Of a stretch of 64,000 nucleotides of DNA, positions 35,360 through 47,107 are shown in pieces. The notes under the pieces are model-generated. The model was not told where the DNA came from and ran no database searches. It worked only from the letters and a program-made list of their open reading frames with translations. This stretch comes from Entonaema liquescens (taxonomy: Eukaryota > Ascomycota > Sordariomycetes > Xylariales > Xylariaceae), in assembly GCA_902805475.1 (NCBI GenBank), contig CADCSX010000001.1:248001-312000 (forward strand), written 5' to 3'. Every line of letters begins with the position of its first letter. Position 1 is the stretch's first letter. The position numbers were made by a program, and so were the translations under genes.

Positions 35360-35842
35360 ATGAAGACTACCTACGCAATTTTCCTCCTCGCCGCTCAAGC
35401 ACTCAGCGTTCTCGCCTCTCCCTCTCCTGCGGCACCTAACGCAGACTGCGGTACTTCGGAACTCATGAGCATAGCTCAACTCCCCCAAGGCGTCGATCCC
35501 GGCGCAGTCCGCAAATGCCTCGAGCACCCCTTAGGCAATGCTATCCCCGAGCCCGAAGAGGCCAATATTACCTCGGAGGAGACCGACGTTAGCCCAGGGG
35601 AGGCTATAGTCAAGCGCGAAGGAGCACTGTTTGAAAGGGCCTGTTGGTACGGGAAATCCCACGGATGTTCTAAGGGCTATTGCTGGAAGAAGTGCGGAGA
35701 TGGCCCTTGGTGTTGGACTGCTCGCAATGGCGGATTCGGCGACTGGTGGACGTGCTCGCGCGACAAGGACTGCAAGAAATCTTACGACTGTGGTCAGTCT
35801 GTCGGCGGCCAGAAATGCGATTCTTGCGGCTGCAGCTGCTAG
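35360..35842 (+). CDS. Secreted small cysteine-rich protein with Kex2 site, effector-like
   Basis: 160 aa, no intron. Residues 1-19 (MKTTYAIFLLAAQALSVLA) form a signal peptide. An acidic propeptide-like segment follows (EPEEANITSEETDVSPGEA) and ends in VKR near residue 85, a likely Kex2 processing site. The mature part, from about EGALFERACWYG to the end, has 14 cysteines in about 70 residues (ACWYGKSHGCSKGYCWKKC, GPWCW, CSRDKDCKKSYDCG, CDSCGCSC) and many aromatic residues, suggesting a compact disulfide-bonded fold. Small proteins of this build are secreted by plant-associated and other ascomycetes as effectors or antimicrobial peptides; which applies cannot be read here. No homologue can be named. 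Location between a multidomain oxidase gene and a bacterial-type methyltransferase gives no clue to function. Confidence 0.88.
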   Translation: MKTTYAIFLLAAQALSVLASPSPAAPNADCGTSELMSIAQLPQGVDPGAVRKCLEHPLGNAIPEPEEANITSEETDVSPGEAIVKREGALFERACWYGKSHGCSKGYCWKKCGDGPWCWTARNGGFGDWWTCSRDKDCKKSYDCGQSVGGQKCDSCGCSC

Positions 35843-36621
35843 ATGGACTAAGCGAGATGAGTACTTATTATCTGGGGCTCACTCCTGATTATAAAATAGT
35901 ATCTTGTGGAGGGAAGGGGGGAGTTGGCTGTGTTACGATATTGGCTATTTCAACAAAATTATCTTTCTTTTCTCTGTCAGTGGAGCCGTTTAGGGGTTAA
36001 AGGATATTTACTCACCAATACACTCATTTAACGTTGGGAAATATGATTCCTATGCTTCACCCTACAAGTGCCAATGATATTAAATCCTTATGTTCATATC
36101 TCCTTATGAAGCCCCTTATCTTACCAATTCCCGTAAATATTGCTGTGATTGGAATGAAAATTATTCATAGGTACCAGTTAAATGGTCGATTCGTCTATAC
36201 TACAGAAAGCTTAGGCGTCGTTACTCCATTATTATATGGAGACTCATGGGCTGTATCTAACACGTCAGCCTACCAATACAGTATATGTGCCTAAAGCAAA
36301 GCATGGAAGGCATTGTTGCCATAATAGATTCGACAATCATGCACCTAGGTAGTATACTTCAACACCAATATACGCTTAAAGGAGGTTTGTTAGATGTCTA
36401 CGCAATTGGGACTGGGATAAACTGGCACGTGTATCACTAGCTAAATGCCAGATTGATTTCTCTAAACTTCCATTTATATGTAGCTGTTCGTTGGTCCGCT
36501 CCTCATCAAGCCGTTAACTCCCTGTTCTCAATCAAATTCCACATGCATCAATTCATTTATCATTAGAAAACCCCCATGCGATGTATTAAGCCGGTGGAGG
36601 GGGAAATATACTGTTAGGAAA
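35843..36621. other. Convergent intergenic region
   Basis: 3' DNA of the secreted-protein gene and of the methyltransferase gene. The open frame at 36034-36294 has no domain character. No gene called. Confidence 0.45.
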
Positions 36622-37404
36622 TCATGGCTGGGTTCCTGGGTCGTCGATTCGGATTACTACCTGTTCGTTGTCAGCGGTGAAGGCAAGCCAGCTGAAGCGT
36701 GTTCCGGTGCGTTCGACGTATTCCTGCCATGCGCGATGTTCGTCGTTTTCCCAGCCTGGGAAGTTGAAATACTCGTCGAATATTACGATTGAACCGGCCA
36801 CCAGGCGGGGTCCACAGAGTTCTAGTACGGTGACTGCCGAGGAGTAAAGGTCGCTGTCGATGTGGAGTAGGCCGACGGGGCCGGGATGCTCGGCGAGAAA
36901 AGGCGCTAAGGTCTTGTCAAACCATCCGACCACTAGTTCGGCTCCGGGTACCTCGGGTGGGGCTTCTACGGCGAAGGCCCCCGGGCGAATTACCCAACGC
37001 CAGGCCTCTGGAAGACCTTCAAAGGAATCAAATCCGTATACTCCACCTGACCGACTCGCTGCAATTTTCCGAAGAGTGGAGCCCTGGTATACGCCGAATT
37101 CAAGAGCCATGCCCTCCTTCGGAGCTTCATCAAGAGCATGTTGTAGGGTCTCAAATTTGTCGTAGTAAGGCATCGCGTCTGGAAAGTTCTTGTTGACGAA
37201 TCGAGCGCTCGAGATTGCTGCATCGCGCCATGCAGCTTCGTATATGTCTCGCCTATTTCGATGGTCGGCTTTGTTTCGGTTCTCGAGTATATTATCGAGG
37301 CGTGTCGCTAGCCACTCCTCATGTTTCTCAAACCGCGCCTCAACGCGGGTCTGGACGGTTTCATCTACCACGTTGGAGACATATGCGCGTAGACGTGACC
37401 ACAA
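36622..37404 (-). CDS. TylF/MycF-type O-methyltransferase, bacterial-like
   Basis: An intronless 260-codon frame. ALEFGVYQGSTLRKIAAS is the SAM-binding loop, VYGFDSFEGLPEAWR the acidic adenosyl-binding strand, and LLHIDSDLYSSAVTVLELC with IVIFDEYFNFPGWENDEHRAW carries the metal-binding and catalytic aspartates of the TylF/MycF (macrocin O-methyltransferase) family. The family methylates sugar or related hydroxyls in actinobacterial natural products. The protein reads like an actinobacterial enzyme (AVEAPPEVPGAELVVGWFDKTL), suggesting horizontal transfer. The start is odd: the first codon taken here is TTG at 37404, the frame is open upstream to a TAA near 37493, and it holds no ATG until DAMPYYDK (residue 79). 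ATGs at 37487 and 37454 are in another frame. A 5' indel, a missed upstream exon, or non-ATG initiation could explain this. Confidence 0.8.
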   Translation of the reverse strand: MWSRLRAYVSNVVDETVQTRVEARFEKHEEWLATRLDNILENRNKADHRNRRDIYEAAWRDAAISSARFVNKNFPDAMPYYDKFETLQHALDEAPKEGMALEFGVYQGSTLRKIAASRSGGVYGFDSFEGLPEAWRWVIRPGAFAVEAPPEVPGAELVVGWFDKTLAPFLAEHPGPVGLLHIDSDLYSSAVTVLELCGPRLVAGSIVIFDEYFNFPGWENDEHRAWQEYVERTGTRFSWLAFTADNEQVVIRIDDPGTQP

Positions 37405-40307
37405 TCTGCTCCCGAGTGATACCCGGACACGAGGAGGGGTAACAAGAATGTCATGTTGCTTTGGAGGCGTAGCAATATTCGCTGCATTTCTTTAGCAAAT
37501 GTACAGCTGGTTCATAGGGAAATCACCAACGACAGACGCCCATCTGGTCGACCAGCTAATAATAGTACGAGTTTTTTCGTTTAACAGTTTAGATATCAGG
37601 TTCGTACGACCTCTATCCCGTTTCCCCGGGTACTGATTGATACCCTATTGTGTAGTACTTTGAATGTCTGTTTAAACGAGAACTATCACTTACTAGCCAT
37701 TAGACTGCTTGATCGAGATGCATCTGCTGCGACCGTCTGCTGTGTTACCGGAGGGCGCATTATGTCGTGTAGTACATGCAAATGCGGTTCTTACAGAATG
37801 CGATTTAAAGTGCTGGAGTAGGGAGTAAGGTTGCACAATAAGGCAGTGTGATTGATCACTTCAGAAATCATTTTTGCTACGTCGCTCACTCCTAATATAG
37901 GTATTGATACAGCCGCACGATGTCTTTACTTATCCTATACTACTTGCTCGTACTTAATTACTCCGAATTACGGCCGTCCTCTCCGACGACGGCGTAGAAT
38001 CCGGTCGTTGATGATGAAAGGTACGGTAACTAGATTAGAGTTATACAACGGCAGTCTATCGTGGTGATGACTGTATCCAAGTAAAGTATACCGAACAAGA
38101 CGCGTAAGGACGTAGGATATCGGATGTATTGCCGATCCGTTCGCTACGTAATAAACTAACGTGGGGGTTTGAAGAATGTTAATGGTGTCTAAGAACGTGA
38201 TGTAGTCCGTAACGTGAACCTGCTCCCCGGATGCAACTCAAACAAGAGAGTAAGAGGTGCAGTTATGTATATCAACATGTATATCATTGGATGAGGGTTA
38301 CGATTTACCAATAGGAATGCACCCCGTCGTTGAACATGCGGGATGCCGCACGCCGCATATAGGATTCTTCAGCAAAATGTTTGCAACGCGACTGCTTCCC
38401 TTTATCTAAAGAACTGCATATACCTTCTCGGATACCATTGCCATTACCTAGTGGAGGTATGCAAGCTCAGTACTTGTATATAATGTACCGGTAGTGGTAC
38501 GATTGTCGTGTTTGTTGTTTTAATTATTTAGCATAAATCATCTTCATGTTAGGTTGAAAGGCTTGGCAAATGCGATGCAACTCGTGGTCCCTACTATGCA
38601 TAACGTATTGATAATCAGAAGCTCAGAGACCTCTTAATTGAAGTCCTATTGTTATATCTACATTTCACTACAGAGAAGTATAACATGTGCCAATTTCATT
38701 TGCTTCTAGCCATGACGATAAGCTTGCGTCCGAAATATACCAAACAAAAGAGCGCTGCTAGCATAATATCCCATAAGACATCTTCGCGTTGGAGAGTCCT
38801 GCAGCCAATATACTACACACACTTTATACAAACTAGTATCTGACTCATATTGATAACATGTTTACTAGGGTAAAGATTACGCTTCTATCGTTAGACGGCA
38901 ACTGTGAAGTTTGGTAGACATTGGTCGCTGTTATCATTTCGAGCAACCCGCTCATTATTAAAATCCATCTGGAAAATATGAGACTCAAATAAGATTATTT
39001 ACTTGACAGTATCAAGCTACAGCTCTAACTTCTCACCTCTGCTCAAGAGTATTTACGCTCGGCTCTAGGGTTTACGTTACAACCTGACGCGGTAGTTGTC
39101 ACATTTGTCATTGATACGAAGAGTTATAGTATAAGCAGGCAATGACAATTAGGACCCAAGACAGCCGTGCGTAGGGAAAATAAAATCCTTATTCCACGGG
39201 TGTTGGTGTAAAGATTGTCATACCTACATAAATGCCTGCAGGGAACCCTAATTGAAGAGTCATTGGTACCGTAGCTTGTAGCCGGAATATGATAGAACTT
39301 GATAACTGAAATGGCACTGTAGCATTGTTGGCAACTCGCGTGAGTTTAGTGTATGCATCGTATGTCGCTTACTAGGAAACTCTCCTTATAAGGCTCTCGG
39401 CAACCAAACGGACATATAGCGGTTCATCAATTCTCTTATACGCCTTTCAATATGGAATTTAATTATGTCACCCTTCGTCATTGTAAGAAGATATAAGGTA
39501 GGTACTCGTCAGTCATTGATGGATTTTGTGATTGTTTCTAATCCGACGCATGCAAAATTATTTAACCGAAGCCTTTCACATGTAGCTTTCTGGGCTGAAG
39601 TTTGGGACTCACTCCTTCGCTAACACCGTCCAGCAAGAACCAGTATACATATTGTTTCATTTAATATGCAGTCTGTGCTCACATTGAATCATGATTCCCC
39701 ACTTCCTATAAGAATGCGAAGGATTATTTGATGCAGCAAAGGTTGAGGGAACCGCGGGTGAGTTATAGAGATAATTTATCTTCCGATTTCGCCATATACC
39801 AAAATACTATCCGACTGGTATGATATATGACAAGAGTGAATTTTATTAATAATGTAATGAGATTTTGCATGGTGAATATGAGGCGATACGGAAGGATAAT
39901 GCTTCCAAGAGAAAAGGAAAAAAGAGGAAAGGTAGCAGACTTAGAATCTATCATAGATCACTTGCTACCATAGGTAATTATGTTGTGGTCGACATTTGCA
40001 CTCACGTAAACCAAAAAGGAAGAACAGGATATGCTGTTACTCGTATGTGCTATAGGTTACGTAGTCCCCTGTTTGCCGTCGGCCTCGGTTTTGTTTCGGA
40101 AACAGTATCTATCGAGGAATAGTCCTTCAGAACCGAAGTTTACGGAGCATTAACTATATTTCTTACGTGTTACCATCTACAAATTACATGATGGCTTTAA
40201 GTATATTATGAAGTGCCTCGTGGTCAGGAACTACCTATGTCTGAATCCCTTCAGCGTCTAGCATCATGGTAATAGAGCTACTTCATCATGACCACTACTC
40301 TTCGAGG
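37405..40307. other. Intergenic, no gene seen
   Basis: About 2.9 kb of slightly A/T-rich DNA. Open frames at 37852-38067, 38649-38843 and 39865-40122 lack domains and plausible context. It includes the presumed 5' region of the methyltransferase gene. Confidence 0.45.
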
Positions 40308-41138
40308 TCATCCACTTTGATTATATAGATAGGGACGCCTCATCCTCATTCGGGCAGGGGACGAATGCACTGACCACCAAATTTCATCAAACCTTCCAGT
40401 CTCGTCCCGCGGCTCTTCCTGGTGGTGTTCGGTTGATTGATCAAGTTCAGTCGCTCGAAAAACAGTGCGCGTGATTCGATGCAGTGGCATACTCATATCT
40501 AGTACGGTGATAAGATTTTCTACCAACACCTCGACTGCGATCTTAAAAACGGGCTTGAACCATACAGCCTCTGGATCGGCTTCCTCTAAACTGACATCGC
40601 CGTGAGCCGTCAATGCTAATAGGAACGGCGCGCGGGGCCTCCAGAAACGGCTTGTCTCATCGGTCGTTGGCGCCTCGTCCTCAAAGGACTTGACTGATTC
40701 AGGAGACGCGCAGAGGAAAACTTCCCAGTCCATCCCATAATCCAAATTAGGTCTCAGCGCGGCGTATTTCGCTCGCAGTGAATCTGCATTGGGAGTTGCG
40801 GCAGTATTCCCACTACCAGGGCCAACGTCATCTACCCACTGAATCTCAAACTTAGCTCTCGCCTCCTCGTAATCGTCTGGGAGCAAAAGCCCTTTTTCTT
40901 GCGCGTAGGCAACTTCGTGCACAAAAGGCAACTGGACAATTCGGTTCAACTCCTGCTGAAACCTAGCCCAGCGGTCGTTGCCATTCCCGTCGCTAAAGCA
41001 GGCGGTGCGGAAGGCGACGAAGCCCCAACGCTGACCGTGGAAACGCCGTCTCCAGATCTTAAGCCAATCCGGTGGAGGGAGTAGAGCCTTTTCAGCATTA
41101 TCCTTCGTCGGGTTAGAAGTAATATCCCCTTCCGCCAT
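40308..41138 (-). CDS. Conserved-looking fungal protein of unknown function
   Basis: 276 aa, single exon, ATG at 41138. It begins with a polar stretch, then PPPDWLKIWRRRFHGQRWGFVAFRTACFSDG and DRWARFQQELNRIVQLPF, followed by DYEEARAKFEIQWVDD, DSLRAKYAALRP and WEVFLCASPESVKSF. This pattern (aromatic-rich WGFVAFRT, then W--F-------I) recalls a family of fungal proteins I have seen without a function, but I cannot name it. No signal peptide or membrane segment. The C-terminus is basic (RMRMRRPYLYNQSG). Composition and codon use look like ordinary coding DNA. It lies 180 bp from the retrotransposon and its promoter would fall in that gap. Confidence 0.75.
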   Translation of the reverse strand: MAEGDITSNPTKDNAEKALLPPPDWLKIWRRRFHGQRWGFVAFRTACFSDGNGNDRWARFQQELNRIVQLPFVHEVAYAQEKGLLLPDDYEEARAKFEIQWVDDVGPGSGNTAATPNADSLRAKYAALRPNLDYGMDWEVFLCASPESVKSFEDEAPTTDETSRFWRPRAPFLLALTAHGDVSLEEADPEAVWFKPVFKIAVEVLVENLITVLDMSMPLHRITRTVFRATELDQSTEHHQEEPRDETGRFDEIWWSVHSSPARMRMRRPYLYNQSG

Positions 41139-41319
41139 TTTTATCCCGGGTTCTCTTCCTGTTCAACGCCTAATGTTTGTTGCTTCAACCGTAAACAGAG
41201 AAAAGGTACAAGATAGAAGCCCCTTTTTATTTATTTTAATTTGAAATATAGTGGGGTTCTCTTCGTATTACTTAAGTGGTCATATTTATCTAACGAGGTG
41301 ATATCTCGATATATACGTA

Positions 41320-41527
41320 TGTGCTTTTTAATCAATTTATACGATAATCCGGGATGTTAATTACTTGTAAAATAATTAAAATCCGATAAATTATAATATA
41401 TATAATAATTATTAATTATTAATTAAATTAAAATTATAAAATATTATAAAAATATTTTTATTTAAATTTTAATTATAAAATGTTAAAATTTAATAATAAT
41501 TAATATATTATTATTATAAAATTTATA
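41320..41527. repeat. Left LTR
   Basis: 208 bp. Its outer 70 bp keep some G/C (for example AATCCGGGATGTTAATTAC) where the right copy has A/T; its inner part is entirely A/T. Confidence 0.85.
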
Positions 41528-44500
41528 TTATTTTTTTTTTAAATAATTATTTTTAATTATTATTAATTTTTTTAACGATTATATGTTTAATTTATTTGTT
41601 TTAATAAATATTATTTATTTTATTTTAATATAATTTTATTAATATATTATATATTACGTATTAAATAACCGTTATAAACGTAAACGAAAAAAAAATTAAT
41701 ACCGTTATATTTATTTTATAATTATATATTATTAAAATTTTAAATTTTATACGTATTATTTAAGTGGTAATTTATTATAATTTAAAGTTTATCGTAATAA
41801 AATTTATATTTTATAATATGTTATTTTATTTTTAATATTTAATTTTTAAATGCGTACGTTTTAATTAAATTTTTTTTTTTTTATAAATATATACGTATTT
41901 AATTTTTAAATGTTTTGGCATTATTAAATTAATTACAAGTTAATAATGTTTTATATTATTTAATTAACTATTTTACGAATAATATTTTTTTTTTTTTATT
42001 AATTTGCAAATATATTCGTTATATTTAATAAGTTATTAATTTTAAAACGGTTACGTATTAAATATAAAATAATAATTATTATATTTTTTAAATTTAAAAA
42101 TGTAATTATATATTATTAACATTTTTTATAATAATTATAATAATTTTATATATATGGGATTTATTTAATATTTACGTAACATGATTTTTTTTAAATTTTC
42201 GTTAATTTTTTTAATTTTATTATTATTTTTTAATTTAAATAATATAATGGGCTTAACAGTAAATTTGTTAAATTTTATCCATTTTTTTATTTTATAATTT
42301 ATAAACAATCCGATGTTATCATTAATTTATTTTTTTAAATAACCGAAAATAATATTTATTTTATTAAATAAAAATATATAATTCGTAAATAATATCGTTA
42401 TAATTATTATTATTTTAATTTATTTTATAACGTATTTAATTATTATAAAAACGTTATATTTATTAATAAACGTGTGATTAATTACTTATTACGTTAACAA
42501 CATTAATAAATATATAAATTATAAATTAAATAACATTAAATTTAGTTTTTTTATTAATTAATATATAAAATATTTAATTATTATTTTTTATATTATTAAT
42601 ATAATTTTAAAATATTAATATTATTTTAATATTTTTTTAAATATAATTTTTATTATAATATAATTTTAATTATAATATATTTTTCGTAATTTAATTACTA
42701 AATCATTAAATTCGAATATCGTTTATAAATTAACAATTTTATTTTCCGTTTTTATTACGTATAAAAAATCTTCGAGTATTTTTTTATACGTAATTATTTT
42801 ATATAAATAACTTTTATATATAACGAAATTTTTATATATTTAATTTTTATTAATTAAATTAAATAATTTTTTTTTAAATATAAAATATTTATAAATAATT
42901 TATAAATTAAATTTATTTAATTTATATAAATATATAATATTTCATTTATAAAATTTTTTAATAAATAAAAAGTTAAATTTAATTATTTTTAATTTAAATA
43001 ATTTAAATAAATAATTAATTAAAATGTTAATTTTATTTAAATAATAAATAATTTTAATATTATAATATTTTATAATATTAAAAAATTAAAAAATTTTTAT
43101 AAATTATTTAATTTTTATATTAATAATTTTTAAAAATTTATAATCCATTATTATTATAATGTTATTTCTTTTTATTTAATATTTTTAATGTTAAAATGTT
43201 AACATGATTTTTAATAATTTTTATTTTTATATTAAATAACGTTATTAAATATTAATTAATTTTTTTAAAAAATAAATTATTAAATAAAAAACTTATTAAT
43301 TATTATATATATGTAATTACAATAAAACGGTATTAATATATTTTTTATTTATATTTATTTTTAATATTAAAAATAATTTTTAATCGAATTTTATTATAAT
43401 TAATATTATTATAATTATTTTTTATATTTTAAATTATATTTTTTAAACTATTTTATTAAATTTTATTAATATATTTTTTTATTAATTAATTAATATTATA
43501 AAAAGATTTAATATTTTTAAATAATTTTTTATTAAATTTTTAAAATATTTTATTACATTAATAAAAATTTAAATATCGATAATTGTTTTTAATATTAATT
43601 TATCTTATATTATTATTATTTTTATTAAATCAATTTTAATATTTTGTTTTAAAATAATAAATTTTAAAAATACTTTTTATTTAATAAATATTTAACTTTT
43701 TTTAATATTAATAATTATTTTATATTTAATAAATTTTTAAAATATAATTATTATTTATTTGTGAAATTATTTTAAAATATTTGCTTAAATATAAATATCG
43801 TTAAAAAAATTTATAATAAATTTATAAAATTTATATAATATTTTATTAATAAATATTTAAAAAATAATTAATGTATTTATTAATTTAAAAAATATAATTA
43901 TTTATTTATATATTTTAAAAAATATTACAAATATTATTTTTTTACGATATAATAAATAAATTAATATATATTAAAATCTGTTTTTTAAATTAATAAATAC
44001 GTATTAATAATAATTTATTACGTGTTAAATTTAATTTTATATGTTAAATAACGAATATATATTTTTTTTAATATATTTATTTAACTTTTTATAATCGTAA
44101 TAAAAACGTTAAATAATGTTTAAATTATTTTTATTTAATTTAATCATTTAATTTAATATTTTCTTAAATATTAATAATGATAATAATGTTTAAAAATTTA
44201 TAAATTTTTAAATTATTTTATTTTTATAAATTTTAACGAACTTTTTTAACGTTTATTTTTAATAAAAATTATATTTTTATAATAATAATTTTACTAAAAA
44301 ATTATTATTTATATTTATATAATATAAAGTTTATATTTTTATATTTATATAACGTTTAATATTATTAAATAATTTTAAAAAATTTTCGATATATTTTTAA
44401 AAATATATATTAATTTAAAAATTTATTATTAATATATTTTTATATTATTTAAAATTTAATATTATTATAATAATAATTTTAAATATTAATTTCATTATTT

Positions 44501-46590
44501 TAATTATTTAATATAAATTTTTTTATTTAAAAAATTATATAAAAGGTTTTTTTTTAAATTTTTATAAATATAATATTTTATTATATACATAATTTTCATA
44601 AATAATTCCCCATTTATAAAATATTTTTTTTTTAAAAGTAAATTCTTTTAAACATATATAATTTAAAATTATTTTTATTAAAACAGCAAATATTACGTTA
44701 TAATTGTTTTTAATTTTAAATTTTATATAAATTATTATTTTTTACGTTATTTATAAATTTAATTTTTTTATTTTAATTATATTAAATAATTTTTATATTT
44801 TATATATTATTAATATTTTAACTATTTTATAATTTCACATTAAAAACGTTATAATTATTTTTATAATTTTTTCTAATAAATTTATCTTTATAAAATAATA
44901 ATTTATTACCATTATTTATTTTAACTTAATAAATATAATTATTTTAATTATTATTATTTTAAATTAAATTATTAAATATTTCTATTAATTTTTAATTTAT
45001 ATTTAAATTTTTAAAAATTTTTTTAAAATTATATTTTTCGTTTTTTTCTTTTTTATTAATAGTAAATTAAACTTATCATTTAAATTTATTTTATTATTTT
45101 TAAAAATTATTTTTTTAATAATAATTTTTTTATTGTTTAAAATTATTTTTCGTGGAAATTATAATTTTTTATTATAATTTTTAACTTAATAACTTTTTTT
45201 ATTATAATTAAAATATTTATTATTAATTATTTATATTACGTAATTTTATTTTTTATTATATTAATATTATAGTTATTATTTTTTAAATTTAAAATCGTTA
45301 ATTTTTAAATAATATTTAATATCGTTTTTTATATATTTTATTATTATATTTTTATTATTTCGGATTTTTTAAATATTATTTTTAAAATATTTATATTATA
45401 AAATAAAACTTTAATATTTTATAATTAAATAATTATTATTAAAATATTATAAATTTTATTTTTTATTATAATTTATATAATTAATTTTATTTTAATAATT
45501 ATTTTTTTTATTATATTATTTATATTTTAATTTTTTTACTTATTTTATATTAAAAATAAAATTTAAAATATATATATATAAAAAATATTTATTAATATTT
45601 TGTAAATTTAATAAATATTACGCGTTCGTATATATAAATAAAAATAAAATTTACGTATTTATTTTATAAAATTAAATAAATTTTTATTTTAATATAGTAA
45701 TAACATTAAAAACATTATTATTAAATTTTAAATAATATAATATTTAATTAATATTTAAAATTTTATTTTTAAAAATTTTATTTAATTAAATTATTAATTT
45801 TTTATATAATTAATTACTTTTTAAAAATTTTTTAATAATTTAAATATAATTTTTATTAATTATAATTTATATAAAATTAAAATTATTTTAAAATAGTATT
45901 AAATTTTATTTAATTTATTTAATATTATTTTATTTATTTACATTAATTTAAAATTAAATAATAAAATTATTTTATTTTTATTTTCGTATTTAAATAATTT
46001 TTTTACTTTTATTATAAATATTATTTTTAATTATATTAATTTTATTATTTTTTTTTATTTTATATAAATTTTAATATTAATATATAAATAATAAATATTA
46101 ATAATCTTATTTAATAAATATTTATTATTTATTAAATTAAATAAATATTTTATAAATGGTAATAATTTAAATTTTTTTAACATCATTAATATTTTAAATA
46201 TATATAACATTAATATATTAATTAAATTTAATTAATTTATTTAAATAAATATTAAAATTTAATTTATAAAAATAAATAATATTTTTAATATTTACGTTTA
46301 TATTATTATTAAAATATTATTTAATTTAACTTTAAATTTTTTTATATTTATTTTATTTTTTTTAAATAATTTTAAAATAATTTCGCTTATTAAATTTAAA
46401 TAATTATTAATATTTTTAATTATTTTTTAAAATATATTAATTAATATAAATAAATTATTATATTATTTTAATTACTTAATTTCATTTTTAAACATTTTAA
46501 TAATAATTAATAATAAAATTTACGTTATTTTTAATAAATTTTTAAATTTTTATTTACGTAATTAACGTTTTATTTATATAAATAATTATT

Positions 46591-46798
46591 TATATTTTTT
46601 AATTAATTTATATAATAATTTGGGATATTAATTATTTATAAAATAATTAAAATTTAATAAATTATAATATATATAATAATTATTAATTATTAATTAAATT
46701 AAGATTATAAAATATTATGGAGATGTTTTTATTTAAGCCTTAGTTATGGGGCGCTAGGGCCTGGCGGTGGTCAGTGCACTACTGCCATAGGATCCACA
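46591..46798. repeat. Right LTR
   Basis: 208 bp direct repeat of 41320-41527. The last 85 bp or so keep normal composition (GGGGCGCTAGGGCCTGGCGG) while the inner part is A/T-mutated. Confidence 0.85.
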
Positions 46799-47107
46799 CG
46801 TAAACGACAGCAACGACTCTTAAACGAGTCATTGAGTAGGAAGATATGTACTTAAGTATGCATGCATAAATGTCAACTTTACTCTTAGGAAAGCTCAATC
46901 TCATTTTATCATGCATACCAGGCACATAACAAATTCATGATGAACTACTTGATACTTGTACAATTTGGTAGAATTTACCCCTTCAACCTTGGTCCCTATA
47001 AGTGGTACACGTGATAACTCTCATCATATGTACTCTGCTCTGAGTTAGTTCTTGCTTCGATGCCCCAATAGCTAGAACATACCGACTACCATGCATGCGA
47101 CGCATAG

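Larger units (their letters stand above)
41320..46798. mobile_element. RIP-mutated LTR retrotransposon, 5.48 kb
   Basis: Two direct repeats of 208 bp bound a near-pure A/T interior. The left LTR begins TGTGC at 41320 and the right LTR ends CCACA at 46798, the usual TG...CA ends. CGTA flanks the element on both sides (41316-41319 and 46799-46802), a probable target duplication; ACGTA also fits if the LTR ends one base earlier. The two LTRs differ only by transitions where I aligned them. No gag or pol frame survives, so the superfamily cannot be told; 5.5 kb suits either copia or gypsy. It inserted between two genes and is about 300 bp from the 3' end of the GTPase gene. Confidence 0.88.

Noticed and set aside
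28314..37500. A secondary-metabolite gene cluster around the multidomain enzyme
   Set aside because: No polyketide synthase, peptide synthetase, terpene synthase or pathway regulator is present, so the neighbours may be unrelated.
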